DNA of 27,859 nt, taken from DATFYM01 sp035315065. Its GTDB lineage: Bacteria; Acidobacteriota; Terriglobia; UBA7540. Shown here in pieces: positions 5,482 through 14,477 of this stretch; positions within the stretch are counted from its first letter, which is position 1; each line of letters begins with the position of its first letter. The stretch spans positions 1 through 27,859 of the forward strand of contig DATFYM010000233.1 of assembly GCA_035315065.1 (NCBI GenBank). Reading direction: 5' to 3'. Under the pieces are notes generated by a model. That model was not told the DNA's origin, did not search any database, and was given only the letters and a program-made list of their open reading frames with translations. The position numbers and the translations under genes are program-made.

Positions 5482-5558
5482 CCCCGGTGAGCTAGTGCGG
5501 TTCATAGCGCCCGTCTGAAGAGCGGGAGAACGGCGTTCGACTCGCCGACCGGGGACCA
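5482..5558 (+). tRNA. tRNA-Phe(GAA)
   Basis: Acceptor CCCCGGT/ACCGGGG is perfect; anticodon stem CCCGT/GCGGG with loop CTGAAGA gives GAA; T-arm CGGCG/CGCCG with loop TTCGACT; encoded CCA. Confidence 0.94.
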
Positions 5559-5559
5559 T

Positions 5560-5633
5560 TCCGGCCTCGTTCAACGGTAGGACTACGCACTTTGAATGCG
5601 ACAATCTTGGTTCGATTCCAGGGGCCGGAGCCA
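5560..5633 (+). tRNA. tRNA-Gln(TTG)
   Basis: Acceptor TCCGGCC/GGCCGGA; anticodon loop CTTTGAA gives TTG, with an A-A at the base of the anticodon stem; T-arm CTTGG/CCAGG with loop TTCGATT; encoded CCA. Confidence 0.93.
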
Positions 5634-5639
5634 AATCTT

Positions 5640-5714
5640 TGCGAGATCGTTCAACTGGTAGGACTCCCGACTCTGAATCGGGCAATGCTTGTTCGACCCA
5701 AGCTCTCGCAGCCA
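5640..5714 (+). tRNA. tRNA-Gln(CTG), last gene of the array
   Basis: Acceptor TGCGAGA/TCTCGCA is perfect; anticodon stem CCCGA/TCGGG with loop CTCTGAA gives CTG; T-arm GCTTG/CAAGC with loop TTCGACC; encoded CCA. Confidence 0.94.
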
Positions 5715-5718
5715 GCCT

Positions 5719-5788
5719 CCCCTCACACTCGATTCCAAAGTGGCGAGGGGCATTTGTGCCGGGGGGCAAACCACAATCTGTTGTGGTT
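5719..5788 (+). other. Two hairpins closing the tRNA array
   Basis: 5719-5750 pairs CCCCTC with GAGGGG and, inside it, CACT with AGTG. 5769-5788 pairs AACCACAA with TTGTGGTT around TCTG. Neither has a T-tract, so they may serve in 3' processing or weak bidirectional termination between the array and the converging efflux operon. Nothing else is seen up to 5850. Confidence 0.5.
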
Positions 5789-5850
5789 ACCTGGGTCAAG
5801 TGGATACCCAGATTACCTTATTTTACCTTGCGATCGTGGAGCGGGGCACG

Positions 5851-7098
5851 CTACTCGTGGTGCAGCGCGACAATGGGATCGAGGCGGGCAGCCTTCATGG
5901 CTGGCCACATGCCAAAGAACAAGCCGATGCTGACGGCGACGCAGAATCCCGCGCCCACGGACCATAGGGGCACGCTCGAGGGCAGAATATCGAGCGCCCG
6001 AACCAGACCACTGATGCCGAAGCCGCCCAGGATACCCAGGATGCCGCCCAGACCGGTGAGGGTCATGGCCTCGAGCAGAAACTGCCAGGTAATGTCGCGC
6101 CGGCGAGCGCCGATGGCCTTGCGCACGCCGATCTCACGGGTACGCTCGGTCACCGAGACCAGCATGATGTTCATCACCCCGATGCCGCCCACCAGCAGCC
6201 CAATGGAGGAGATGACCACCGTCACCAGAACCACGGTCCCGATGAGGCCACGGAACTGCTCCACCAGGGCTTCGGCCGACGAGATGCCGAAGTTGTCGGG
6301 CTCGTTGGGCTTGACGTGGCGATGCCGGCGCAGGGAATTAGCGGCCTCTTCCTGGGCCTGATCCAGCCGACCCTCAACGGCCATGGCTGCCACGAAGTTC
6401 TCCTTTTCGTTCGGGTAAAACTCCTTGAAGGTCTGGTACGGGATCTTCACCACGCGATCGGACCCGTTGTCGCCCGGGAATGCCTTGCGCTTGTCGAGGG
6501 TGCCCACTACCTCAAAGCTGTTGTTGCCCAGCGTGATCTGCTTGCCGATCGGATCGACCCCGGCAAAGAAACGCTGCACGATGTCGGAGCCGATTACCGC
6601 CACGCGGCGGTGGTGCAGGTCGTCAATCTCGTTGAAGAAGTGGCCGTCTTTCAGCGCGTCGTTCAGCACGCGGAAGTCGTCGGCCGTGACGCCGTTAAAC
6701 TGATAGTCCAACACCTGCATGCCCTTGTATTTGAGGGCGGGCGGCGGCCCCCACCAGATGAAGGTCTCAATGGCCACCGCTTCGATGTCGGGACACTCGT
6801 CCTTTAATGCCGAGCCCTCCTCGAAGGTGATGGGCTTTCGAAGGCGCTCCTCGCGCGACAGCCGCCCGATATGAATACCGGGGTCGAACTTGAAGATGAA
6901 TAGCGTGCGGGTGCCGAAGTCACGGGCCGCGTCGGCCACCTCCTGATCGAGCCCAGCGAACACGGAGGCCACGGCGATCACGGTCATGGTGCCGATCAGC
7001 ACCCCGAGGATGGTGAGAAACGAACGGAACTTGTGCGTGCGGAGCGTATCCAGCGCCAGCAACAGGTTCTCTCGCACGTGATGGACTTTCGGTCTCAT
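5851..7098 (-). CDS. MacB/FtsX-type ABC permease, type B copy 2
   Basis: The 415-residue protein has the MacB layout: a TM helix after VRENLLLALDTLRTHKFRS, a large periplasmic MacB-PCD domain, then three C-terminal TM helices with the FtsX signatures GGIGVMNIMLVSVTERTREI and GVRKAIGARR, ending LDPIVALHHE. There is no ATPase domain, so it must pair with the ATPase encoded at 11632-12369. It closely resembles the protein at 8828-10072. The frame is open upstream to 7206, but that part is a heptad repeat, so ATG 7098 is chosen; no Shine-Dalgarno is visible. It is the last gene of the operon. Confidence 0.9.
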   Translation of the reverse strand: MRPKVHHVRENLLLALDTLRTHKFRSFLTILGVLIGTMTVIAVASVFAGLDQEVADAARDFGTRTLFIFKFDPGIHIGRLSREERLRKPITFEEGSALKDECPDIEAVAIETFIWWGPPPALKYKGMQVLDYQFNGVTADDFRVLNDALKDGHFFNEIDDLHHRRVAVIGSDIVQRFFAGVDPIGKQITLGNNSFEVVGTLDKRKAFPGDNGSDRVVKIPYQTFKEFYPNEKENFVAAMAVEGRLDQAQEEAANSLRRHRHVKPNEPDNFGISSAEALVEQFRGLIGTVVLVTVVISSIGLLVGGIGVMNIMLVSVTERTREIGVRKAIGARRRDITWQFLLEAMTLTGLGGILGILGGFGISGLVRALDILPSSVPLWSVGAGFCVAVSIGLFFGMWPAMKAARLDPIVALHHE

Positions 7099-7103
7099 GT
7101 TAA

Positions 7104-7352
7104 CAGGTAGACAGTAGACGGTAGACGGTATATGGGGGAAGAAGGTAGACGGCAGATGGCAGACAGCATCAGGGCAGACGGTAGACGGTAGACGGCATAG
7201 GGGCAAGAAACCCTTGCGGTCTAGCGTCTACCCTCCGGAGGTCGCCCGTATACCGTCTACCATCTACCGTCTACTTTCCTCCCCCTTATGCCGTCTGCCA
7301 CCTACCTTCTACGTTCTTCCCCCTTATGCTGTCTACCGTCTGCCATCTACCA
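7104..7352. repeat. Heptad palindrome, GGTAGAC-type, between permeases A2 and B2
   Basis: The left arm (about 7104-7205) is GGTAGAC/GGCAGAC heptads with a few broken units; the right arm (about 7225-7352) is GTCTACC/GTCTGCC heptads. It is the longest such element here and runs from just after the A2 stop to the B2 start. The same word recurs at 26252-26422. Confidence 0.9.
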
Positions 7353-7355
7353 CCC

Positions 7356-8654
7356 TCAGTTCTCCGTCCGCAGCGCCTCGATGGGATCGAGCTTGGAGGC
7401 ACGGCTGGCAGGATAGATGCCGAAGAACAGGCCAACGCCGGTGGAAAGCAGCAATCCCACGAGGATGGCGTTCATCGGTACGGAGGCAGTGAACACCATG
7501 TCCACCAGCTTGGCGATGAGAACCGCCAGCAAGATACCAATGATTCCTCCGACGCCTGCCATGACACCGGACTCGATGATGAACTGCAGCAAAATGTCGC
7601 GCCGGCGAGCTCCCAACGACTTGCGGACACCGATTTCGTGGGTGCGTTCGGTGACGCTGGCCAGCATAATGTTCATGATGACGATGCCGCCCACCACCAT
7701 GAAAACCGCCACCACGGCAATGGTTAGGGCGAAGATGTTGCCGGTGAGTTGCTGCCAAAGCCCCATGATGGTGTCGGATTGGTTGAGACCGAAATCATCC
7801 TTCTCGTGATAGGAAAGGTGATGGCGGGCGCGCACCAGCGCCGTCACCTCGCCCTTCAGCTCCAGCATCTCATCCGCGTTCCCCGCCTGGATGATCACGT
7901 TCATGCGAGGACGAGCCACAAAGACCTTTTGCAGAGTGGTGAGTGGAACCTGCACGAAATAGTCCTGGCTCTCCCCCAGCGTCTTGCCGATCCGTTTGGC
8001 TACTCCCACTACGCGGAAGGGTTGTCCACCGATCAGAAGGGTTTTTTCCAGCGGATCGACGTTGGGAAAGAAGTTGTCGACTAGATCCTGACCGATGAAG
8101 CAGACGGCGGCATCGTGATCGTACTCCGACTCGTTGAAGAAGCGGCCGTATCCCACTTGCTGCTGTTCCATATCAATCATGGCCGGCGTCTGGCCACTGA
8201 AATCGACGTCGAAGAGGCTCTTCCCCTTGTAGCGGATCTCGGGCGATGGCCGGAACCAAGCCGAGGCGCCGATGCTCTTGTAACCGGGCAGGGTCTCCTT
8301 GAGGAACTGGAAGTCCTCGAGGCGGATGGGCTTGTTGCGGCGGCGCTCGCGTAGCCATTCCTCGTCTTCGGCGGCCCAGTTGTATTGGGAGAGAACGAAA
8401 ACATTGGCGCCTAGGTTGGCGATGTGGTCGGCAATGTAAAGGTTCATGCCGTTGACCACCGACATCACCACAATCAAGGTGGTGGTGGCGATGACGACGC
8501 CTAATAAGGTGAGGAAGGTGCGCAGCTTGTGGGCGCGCAAGGTATCCAGAGCGATCCAGAAGGCCTCGCGGGCGCTCACCCACAAGCTCGCCTGGGCGCG
8601 GTCCCCGCGCCGTTTTTCGAGAGTGAGCCTTTGCGCCTGACTGAATGCTGCCAT
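7356..8654 (-). CDS. MacB/FtsX-type ABC permease, type A copy 2
   Basis: 432 residues with the N-terminus MAAFSQAQ, a cytosolic lead-in, TM1 in the LRTFLTLLGVVIATTTLIVV region, a periplasmic domain, and C-terminal TM helices carrying GGIVIMNIMLASVTERTHEI and GVRKSLGARR; it ends LDPIEALRTEN. It is the same length as the protein at 10169-11467 and clearly its duplicate. There is no ATPase domain. Start and end match the other copy, which supports ATG 8654, although no ribosome site is obvious. Confidence 0.9.
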   Translation of the reverse strand: MAAFSQAQRLTLEKRRGDRAQASLWVSAREAFWIALDTLRAHKLRTFLTLLGVVIATTTLIVVMSVVNGMNLYIADHIANLGANVFVLSQYNWAAEDEEWLRERRRNKPIRLEDFQFLKETLPGYKSIGASAWFRPSPEIRYKGKSLFDVDFSGQTPAMIDMEQQQVGYGRFFNESEYDHDAAVCFIGQDLVDNFFPNVDPLEKTLLIGGQPFRVVGVAKRIGKTLGESQDYFVQVPLTTLQKVFVARPRMNVIIQAGNADEMLELKGEVTALVRARHHLSYHEKDDFGLNQSDTIMGLWQQLTGNIFALTIAVVAVFMVVGGIVIMNIMLASVTERTHEIGVRKSLGARRRDILLQFIIESGVMAGVGGIIGILLAVLIAKLVDMVFTASVPMNAILVGLLLSTGVGLFFGIYPASRASKLDPIEALRTEN

Positions 8655-8660
8655 AAGAAG

Positions 8661-8822
8661 AAGTGACCAGTGGCTAGTGGTTAGTGGCTAGCCCACTGCA
8701 AGCTTGATTCTCTGCAACGTCCGTGCCCACCCAATCGGGGTCGGCCACGACCACCAACGGAGAATTGACGATTGACGCCCTTTCGAATAGGGTCATCCAC
8801 AATCGGCAATCGTCAATTCTTC
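8661..8822. repeat. Two heptad elements between permeases B1 and A2
   Basis: 8661-8699 is a one-armed series of AGTGGCT/AGTGACC heptads. 8761-8822 is a short palindrome (GAATTGACGATTGACG against CAATCGTCAATTC) of the same word as 3797-3926. The 60 nt between are not repetitive. Confidence 0.75.
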
Positions 8823-8827
8823 CGCGC

Positions 8828-10072
8828 CTACTCGTGGTGCAAAGCCACGATGGGATCGAGGCGCGAAGCCTTCATCGCGGGCCAAATGCCGAAGAACAAT
8901 CCGATGCTGACCGCGACCATGAAGCCCACCGCAATCGACCAGAGGGGCACGACAGAGGGAATGTCCGCGGCGGCGCGGATCAGCAAGCTGATCAAGCCTC
9001 CCAGCAGGATCCCCATCACCCCGCCGGCGCCGGTCAGGGTCATGGCTTCGAGCAAGAACTGCCAAATGATATCGCTGCGGCGGGCGCCGATGGCTTTGCG
9101 CACTCCGATCTCGCGGGTGCGCTCTGTGACCGAGACCAGCATGATGTTCATCACTCCGATGCCACCCACCAGCAAGCCGATGGAAGAGATGACGACCGTC
9201 ACCAGAACCACCATCGACATAATCTGCCGGAACTGGTCAATGAAGGACTGGGCCGTGGAAATGCCGAAGCTGTTCTGCTCCGAGGGCTTCACATGGCGGC
9301 GGCGCCTGAGCACGCCGGTGGCCTCGTCGATGGCTTGGTCGAGCTTGCCCTCAAAGGCCATAGCCAGGAGGAGGTTCTCCTTGGTGTTGGGGTAGAACTT
9401 CATGTAGGTGAGGTAGGGGACCTTGATCACCCGGTCGCTGCCCGTGTCGCCCAACTCCTTGCGCTGCCCCAGGGTACCGATCACCTCAAAGCCGTTGCCA
9501 TCCACCAGGATCGTCTTGCCAATAGGATCCTCGTTGCCGAAGAACCGCTTGACGATACCCGGGCCAATCACCGCCACGTCGCGACGGTGAACATTGTCGG
9601 CGTCCGTAAAAAACCGGCCGTCAGCCAAGTGATCGTTCACCACTTGGAAGCCCGGAGGGGTCGACCCGAGGAAGAGGGCATCGACAATTTGCATGCCTTT
9701 GTACTTCACCAAGGGAGGGGGACCCTCGAAGTTTCGCGGCTCAACCGCCACCTCTTCAATTGACGGGCACTGCTCTTTCAAGGCCATGGCATCGTCGTAG
9801 GTGAGGGGCTTGCGCATCCGCTCCTCCTTTGACAACCCCCCCATATGAATGCCAGGGTTGAACTTGAAGATGAACATAGTCCGCGTGCCAAAGTCTTCGG
9901 CCATATCAGCGAACTTGCGGTCCAGTCCCGCGAAGATGGAGGCGACCGCGATCACGGTGGCGGTGCCGATGAGCACGCCGAGAATCGTTAGGAAAGACCG
10001 AAACTTGTGCGTCCGAAGGGTATCGAGCGCCAGCAGGAGATTTTCGCGAACACTGTTCCAGTAGGAAACCAT
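8828..10072 (-). CDS. MacB/FtsX-type ABC permease, type B copy 1
   Basis: 414 residues with the same architecture and motifs as the type B protein at 5851-7098, including GVRKAIGARR and the LDPIVALHHE ending. The periplasmic domain is where the two copies differ most. ATG 10072 has only a weak GAG upstream. Its place directly after a type A gene, repeated in the next pair, suggests A and B form a heterodimer; that is inference. Confidence 0.9.
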   Translation of the reverse strand: MVSYWNSVRENLLLALDTLRTHKFRSFLTILGVLIGTATVIAVASIFAGLDRKFADMAEDFGTRTMFIFKFNPGIHMGGLSKEERMRKPLTYDDAMALKEQCPSIEEVAVEPRNFEGPPPLVKYKGMQIVDALFLGSTPPGFQVVNDHLADGRFFTDADNVHRRDVAVIGPGIVKRFFGNEDPIGKTILVDGNGFEVIGTLGQRKELGDTGSDRVIKVPYLTYMKFYPNTKENLLLAMAFEGKLDQAIDEATGVLRRRRHVKPSEQNSFGISTAQSFIDQFRQIMSMVVLVTVVISSIGLLVGGIGVMNIMLVSVTERTREIGVRKAIGARRSDIIWQFLLEAMTLTGAGGVMGILLGGLISLLIRAAADIPSVVPLWSIAVGFMVAVSIGLFFGIWPAMKASRLDPIVALHHE

Positions 10073-10074
10073 AG

Positions 10075-10180
10075 TCAGTTCTCGATTAGTTCTCAGTTTT
10101 CAGTAAAGAACGGGAAGAAGCGGTTTTCTTACTGAGAACTGAGAACTGAAAACTGAGGACTATTCTCTTCAGTTCTCAGT
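10075..10180. repeat. Heptad palindrome, ACTGAGA-type, between permeases A1 and B1
   Basis: The left arm (10075-10114) has AGTTCTC/AGTTTTC heptads and the right arm (about 10129-10180) has ACTGAGA/ACTGAAA heptads. On the minus strand the last codons of the A1 gene (ACT GAG AAC TGA) are themselves a heptad unit and a half, so the repeat overlaps the coding end. Confidence 0.85.
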
Positions 10181-11467
10181 ACGCAAAGCTTCAATGGGGC
10201 TCAACTTGGAAGCCCGGCTCGCGGGATAGATGCCAAAGAAGAGCCCGACGGCGGTGGAGAGTGTCAGTCCCACCAGAACGGCGCTCAGGGGCACCTCGGC
10301 CGTGAAGACCGCGGCAACGATCTGGGCAATGAGTACTGCCAGCAACACTCCGATCAACCCGCCCACCACCGACATCACCGCAGACTCAATCAGGAACTGC
10401 GTCAGGATGTCTCGTCGTCTTGCTCCAAGCGACTTACGGACGCCGATTTCGTGAGTGCGTTCGGTGACGCTGGCCAGCATGATATTCATGATGACGATGC
10501 CGCCCACCACCATGAAAACGGCCACGATGGCGATGGCGACGGCAAAGATCGAGCCCGTCAAGTCCGTCCAGACGCTCATCAAGGCTTGGGACGAGTTGAC
10601 CCCGAAGTCGTCGTCCTCCTTGTAGGGCAGGTGATGCCGGGCACGCATCAAGGCGGTCACCTCGCCCCCGAGAACGATCATCGATGCATTATCGAAGCCT
10701 TGAATGTCGACGTTGAGGCGCGGCCGGGCCACGAACGCCTTTCCCAGGGTGGTCAAAGGAATCTGAACGAAGGCATCCTGGCTCTGGCCGAAAATGGTGC
10801 CGAGTTTCTCCGCCACCCCAATCACCCGAAAGGCCTTGCCGCCAATCATCAGCGTCTTATCCAGGGGGTCCGTCATGGGAAAGAACTGGTCGACGAGATC
10901 CGTGCCGATGAAACAGACCATGGACTCGTGCTCGTAGTCGGTGTCGTTGATGAATCGCCCGAAACCCACCTTCTCGTTGCCGACGTCGATCATACTGGGC
11001 GTCACGCCGCCCACCTGCGCCTGTTCCAGTGAACGTCCCTTGTACTTCACCTCCGGCGGTGGCCAAACTCCCGCTTCCGCCGCGATCGTCTTGTAACCCT
11101 GCAGGTGGTCCTTCAAGAACACATAGTCATCGAGACGGATCGGCTTGTTGCGACGCTGCGCTTTCAGCCACTCCTCGTCAGTGCTGGTCCACTTGAATTG
11201 GCTCAGCACGAGAGTATTGGCGCCGAGGTTCGCAATCTTGTTGGCGACGTACAGGTTCATGCCATTGATCACCGACATCACCACGATCAAGGTGGTGGTG
11301 GCGATGACCACACCCAGGAGAGTGAGGAAAGTGCGCAGCTTATGACTGCGGAGCGTATCGAGCGCGATCCAGAAGGCCTCGCGGGCGCTCACCCACAAGC
11401 TCGCTTGGCCGCGTTCCTGCGGCTGTGTCCCGACCGCCAGTGTCTGTGCCTGACTGAATGCTGCCAT
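10169..11467 (-). CDS. MacB/FtsX-type ABC permease, type A copy 1
   Basis: 432 residues, type A: MAAFSQAQ start, SLWVSAREAFWIALDTLR lead-in, TM1, periplasmic MacB-PCD domain, three C-terminal TM helices with GGIVIMNIMLASVTERTHEI, and a LSPIEALRTEN ending. It lies first among the four permeases. No Shine-Dalgarno is evident; ATG 11467 agrees with the paralogue. Like the others it lacks an ATPase and relies on the neighbouring one. Confidence 0.9.
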   Translation of the reverse strand: MAAFSQAQTLAVGTQPQERGQASLWVSAREAFWIALDTLRSHKLRTFLTLLGVVIATTTLIVVMSVINGMNLYVANKIANLGANTLVLSQFKWTSTDEEWLKAQRRNKPIRLDDYVFLKDHLQGYKTIAAEAGVWPPPEVKYKGRSLEQAQVGGVTPSMIDVGNEKVGFGRFINDTDYEHESMVCFIGTDLVDQFFPMTDPLDKTLMIGGKAFRVIGVAEKLGTIFGQSQDAFVQIPLTTLGKAFVARPRLNVDIQGFDNASMIVLGGEVTALMRARHHLPYKEDDDFGVNSSQALMSVWTDLTGSIFAVAIAIVAVFMVVGGIVIMNIMLASVTERTHEIGVRKSLGARRRDILTQFLIESAVMSVVGGLIGVLLAVLIAQIVAAVFTAEVPLSAVLVGLTLSTAVGLFFGIYPASRASKLSPIEALRTEN

Positions 11468-11471
11468 AAGA

Positions 11472-11615
<144 letters not shown>

Positions 11616-11631
11616 CTTCTTTTTTCTTCTT

Positions 11632-12369
11632 CTATCTTACCCGCTCATCGCGGGCGATCTTTCCGTCGCGGATGTGGATGATGCGATTGGCGTGGGCCGC
11701 GATGTCGTGTTCGTGAGTCACCAGCACGATGGTATTGCCGGCCGACTGCAAGCGGTCGAAAAGGAGCATGATCTCCTCTCCCGTAGCGCTATCCAGGTTG
11801 CCCGTGGGCTCGTCCGCCAGAATGATTGAGGGATTGTTAACCAAGGCTCGCGCCACCGCCACCCTTTGACGCTGGCCGCCGGAGAGTTCGTTGGGTTTGT
11901 GGTGAGTGCGGTCAGCCAAGTCGACTTTGCGCAGGGCATCTTGAGCCTTTGCCAGACGCTCCTCGGCCGGGGTGCCGTTGTAAATCAGCGGCAACTCCAC
12001 GTTGTGCAGGGCCGTGGCCCGCGCCAGCAGGTTAAACGTCTGGAACACGAAGCCGATCTCCTTGTTGCGGATATAGGCCAACTCATCGTCGGAGAGTTCG
12101 CTCACCAGCCGGCCGTTCAGCCAGTACTTCCCCTTGGTGGGCGTGTCCAGGCAGCCGATCAGGTTCATTAAGGTCGACTTACCGGATCCCGAGGGTCCCA
12201 TGATGGCTAGGTACTCTCCGCGCTGCACCTCAAAAGACACGCCACTCAGCGCGTTCACTGCCATCGCGCCCATGTCGTAGGTCTTCCAGAGGTCGTCGGT
12301 TTTGATGACCACCCCCGCCGCCGGGGCCACGACTGGCTGTGCCGGCGCAACCCCAACTTGAGTTCCCAT
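11632..12369 (-). CDS. ABC transporter ATPase, MacB/LolD type
   Basis: 245 residues. Walker A GPSGSGKST (58-66), Q-loop Gln at about 110, signature LSGGQ (162-166), Walker B IILADE (182-187) and switch His219 are all present, so it should be active. A 20-residue Ala/Pro/Val-rich lead precedes the domain. ATG 12369 has a good AGGAG six bases upstream. It is the only ATPase in the operon and presumably drives all four permeases in a MacAB-like efflux or lipoprotein-type mechanotransmission system. Substrate unknown. Confidence 0.95.
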   Translation of the reverse strand: MGTQVGVAPAQPVVAPAAGVVIKTDDLWKTYDMGAMAVNALSGVSFEVQRGEYLAIMGPSGSGKSTLMNLIGCLDTPTKGKYWLNGRLVSELSDDELAYIRNKEIGFVFQTFNLLARATALHNVELPLIYNGTPAEERLAKAQDALRKVDLADRTHHKPNELSGGQRQRVAVARALVNNPSIILADEPTGNLDSATGEEIMLLFDRLQSAGNTIVLVTHEHDIAAHANRIIHIRDGKIARDERVR

Positions 12370-12380
12370 GCTCTCTCCTT

Positions 12381-12519
12381 TCAGTGGCTAGTGACTAGTG
12401 GCTAGTGGCTAGTGAGGATGAAAAGCCCACTGCGCAGAGCCTGGTCACTTACCACTAACCACTGCTTCTCGGTCTTCACTAACCACTAGCCACTAGTTGC
12501 CACTAGTCACTAGCCACTG
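12381..12519. repeat. Heptad palindrome, AGTGGCT-type, between adaptor and ATPase
   Basis: The left arm (12381-12417) is AGTGGCT/AGTGACT heptads; the right arms (about 12446-12464 and 12476-12519) are AGCCACT/AACCACT heptads. It fills the gap and abuts the ribosome site of the ATPase gene. Confidence 0.9.
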
Positions 12520-12522
12520 CTC

Positions 12523-13980
12523 TTAGGACGTCGCCTGCCCGGCGGCTGGCGTGGCGGTGACCGTGTTATCGATCTTGACCTTGGTGCCGTTCTTCAACGT
12601 GCGGAGCACCTGGTAACTTCCGGTCACGATCTGGTCGCCGGCCTGTAGTCCCTTCACCACTTCCACGTCCATCGAGCCCATGATGCCGGTTTGCAATTCG
12701 CGGAACTGGGCCCGGCCGTCCTTGTCGATCACGAACACCCCCTGCACTTCTTCCTTGGCTTTCGCCTTTTGCTCTGGGGTCATGTTCTCCGGCTTGGTGG
12801 CCGCCAAGGCCTGTCCGCTTTTCGGCTTATCGCTTTGCTCGAGTTCGCCGCGCGTGCGGATGGTCAAGGCCTGGATGGGAATCCCCACCGCGTTCTGGCG
12901 GGTGGCGGTGGTGATCTTGGCCGTCGCCGAGAGGCCCGGGCGCATGTTGGGCGGCGGGCTGTCAAGCGTTACCACCACCTTGAAATCCTTGGCCTCTTCA
13001 CTGGTGGTGCCAGAGGTGGAGCCCGTGGTGGTTTGCCCGGTCGTTTGGCTCAGCGCGCTCTCGCCGATGTCCGTGACTTTTCCCTTGAAGGTCGCGTTGG
13101 GAATGGCGTCGATAGTGACCTCGGCCGGCTGACCCAGCTTCACGTTGACGATGTCCGACTCGTCCACCTTCACCACCGCCGTAATCACCGAGAGGTCCGA
13201 CACTTGGTACAACACGCTTCCCACCGAGTTCTGGATACCGGGGACCACATTCTCGCCCTGGTGCACCGGAAGCGACGTGATAACGCCGTCGAGCGGCGAC
13301 TTGTAGATGGTCTGACTGTAGATATCGTTGATGCTGATGAGTGACGCCTTGCTCTGGGCAAGGCGGGCCTGAACCGAATGCTGGTTCTGTAACGCCTGCT
13401 GGTACAGCGCCTTCTGCTGGGTTACCTGCGCTTCGTTCGATTGTACGGTCGCTTTGGCCACCTCGTAATTGCTCAGGTCCTGATCAAAAACCTGGCGGGC
13501 AATCAGGTCTTGCTTGAACGATTCCTGCGCTCGCTGCCAGTCGTCGCTGGCCTGTTTGTACTTGGCCTGGGCTTGAACCAAATTGGCCTCCGCCGTTTTC
13601 AAAGCCGCCGCTGCTGAATCCACAGTGGCTTGTTGCGCGGCCAAGTCTGCCTCGGCGGTCTTCACCGCCGCCTCCTGGCCCTGCACAGCGGCGCCCGCCT
13701 GGATATCCTGCGTCCTCAGCAACAACTGGCCCTTCTGGACTTTGTCGCCTTCCTTGATCAGGAGTTCGGTAATCTTGCCCACCGAATTCGCGTTCACGTT
13801 CGCCCACTTATCCGGAGGCGGCTCGATATCGCCGGAGGCCGTGACCACGGCCGCCAAGTCCTCCTTGGCCACCTTGCCCGTCTGCACCGTGACGGTCCCC
13901 TTCTTGCTCCACGAAATGCCGACCACCACCAGAATCACCAGAAGCAACAAAACCCCACCGATCAGAAGTTTCTTTTTCAT
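12523..13980 (-). CDS. Efflux periplasmic adaptor (HlyD/MacA family)
   Basis: 485 residues. MKKK is followed by one TM helix (about 5-24), then a barrel-sandwich half, a long alpha-helical hairpin rich in Ala/Gln/Glu (about 90-205), the second half, and a beta-barrel domain. A Lys/Ala-rich insert (KPENMTPEQKAKAKEE) lies at about 395-410. MacA-type adaptors link inner-membrane MacB to an outer-membrane channel. ATG 13980 is preferred over ATG 13992 because the latter's GGAG then acts as the ribosome site. It is the first gene of the operon; no outer-membrane TolC-like gene is in the window. Confidence 0.92.
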   Translation of the reverse strand: MKKKLLIGGVLLLLVILVVVGISWSKKGTVTVQTGKVAKEDLAAVVTASGDIEPPPDKWANVNANSVGKITELLIKEGDKVQKGQLLLRTQDIQAGAAVQGQEAAVKTAEADLAAQQATVDSAAAALKTAEANLVQAQAKYKQASDDWQRAQESFKQDLIARQVFDQDLSNYEVAKATVQSNEAQVTQQKALYQQALQNQHSVQARLAQSKASLISINDIYSQTIYKSPLDGVITSLPVHQGENVVPGIQNSVGSVLYQVSDLSVITAVVKVDESDIVNVKLGQPAEVTIDAIPNATFKGKVTDIGESALSQTTGQTTTGSTSGTTSEEAKDFKVVVTLDSPPPNMRPGLSATAKITTATRQNAVGIPIQALTIRTRGELEQSDKPKSGQALAATKPENMTPEQKAKAKEEVQGVFVIDKDGRAQFRELQTGIMGSMDVEVVKGLQAGDQIVTGSYQVLRTLKNGTKVKIDNTVTATPAAGQATS

Positions 13981-14011
13981 ACTCGACTCCATTTTGAGAG
14001 CTTGACCAACG

Positions 14012-14088
14012 AGACAGAAGTCAGGAGACAGAAGTCAGGAGTCAGCATAAGACCGTCTTGATTCTGTCTCCGAACTCCTGTCTCAGGC
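14012..14088. repeat. Heptad palindrome upstream of the adaptor gene
   Basis: The left arm (14012-14046) has GACAGAAGTCAGGA-type units; the right arm (14062-14088) has TCTGTCTC and CTCCTGTCTC units that complement it. It lies between the efflux operon start and any upstream promoter. Confidence 0.8.
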
Positions 14089-14346
14089 TCCCTCGGATTC
14101 ACACACTTAGTCGCTCTCCATCCCGTTATACGTTTGACGACATCGGAAAGTTTCCGTTAGATTCCAAACTCAGATCCGAGCGAGGCTCAAGTGGCGGGCC
14201 GGAGAGAATGGCTCGTAAAACCCTTCGAGGGGAGGCGTCGTTCTTCACCGCTCCGGCCGCCGGGAGCCTTCCGCTTCGCTCGCGTGCCACCCCGCGTCGT
14301 TCATAGCTATTCTAAACCCTTTCGCGGGCTGTCGCCAATCAGGAAA
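14089..14346. other. Intergenic stretch upstream of the efflux operon
   Basis: No gene is seen. A minus-strand TATAAC at about 14126-14131 could be a -10 box for the efflux operon but lacks a good -35. The rest shows no recognisable feature. Confidence 0.3.
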
Positions 14347-14349
14347 AAA

Positions 14350-14387
14350 GGAGTCAGAAGACAGGAGTCAGGAGTCAGAATGAAGAC
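14350..14387. repeat. One-armed heptad repeat, AGGAGTC-type
   Basis: GGAGTCAGAAGACAGGAGTC-type units of the same word as at 11472-11615 and 14012-14088, directly beside the MITE-like element. No opposing arm is seen. Confidence 0.7.
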
Positions 14388-14396
14388 GATCCCTTT

Positions 14397-14477
14397 GGTA
14401 GCGCGGGCGTCTCGCCCGCTCTTGATCCTGAAGCTCTGACATTAGGAGAAAAGAGCGGGCGAGACGCCCGCGCTACC
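14397..14477. mobile_element. MITE-like element with 27-bp perfect inverted repeats
   Basis: 14397-14423 and 14451-14477 are perfect inverted repeats beginning GGTAGCGCGGGCGTCTCGCC, with a 27-nt centre and no ORF. The outer end supplies the TAG stop of the gene at 14473-15255. No clear target-site duplication is visible. This is a different class from the heptad repeats. Confidence 0.8.

Noticed and set aside
7099..7206. N-terminal extension of permease B2
   Set aside because: The frame is open but it is translated heptad repeat and is absent from the paralogue B1.
7104..7352. CRISPR array
   Set aside because: The repeat units are 7 nt, degenerate and palindromic, with no unique spacers and no cas genes.
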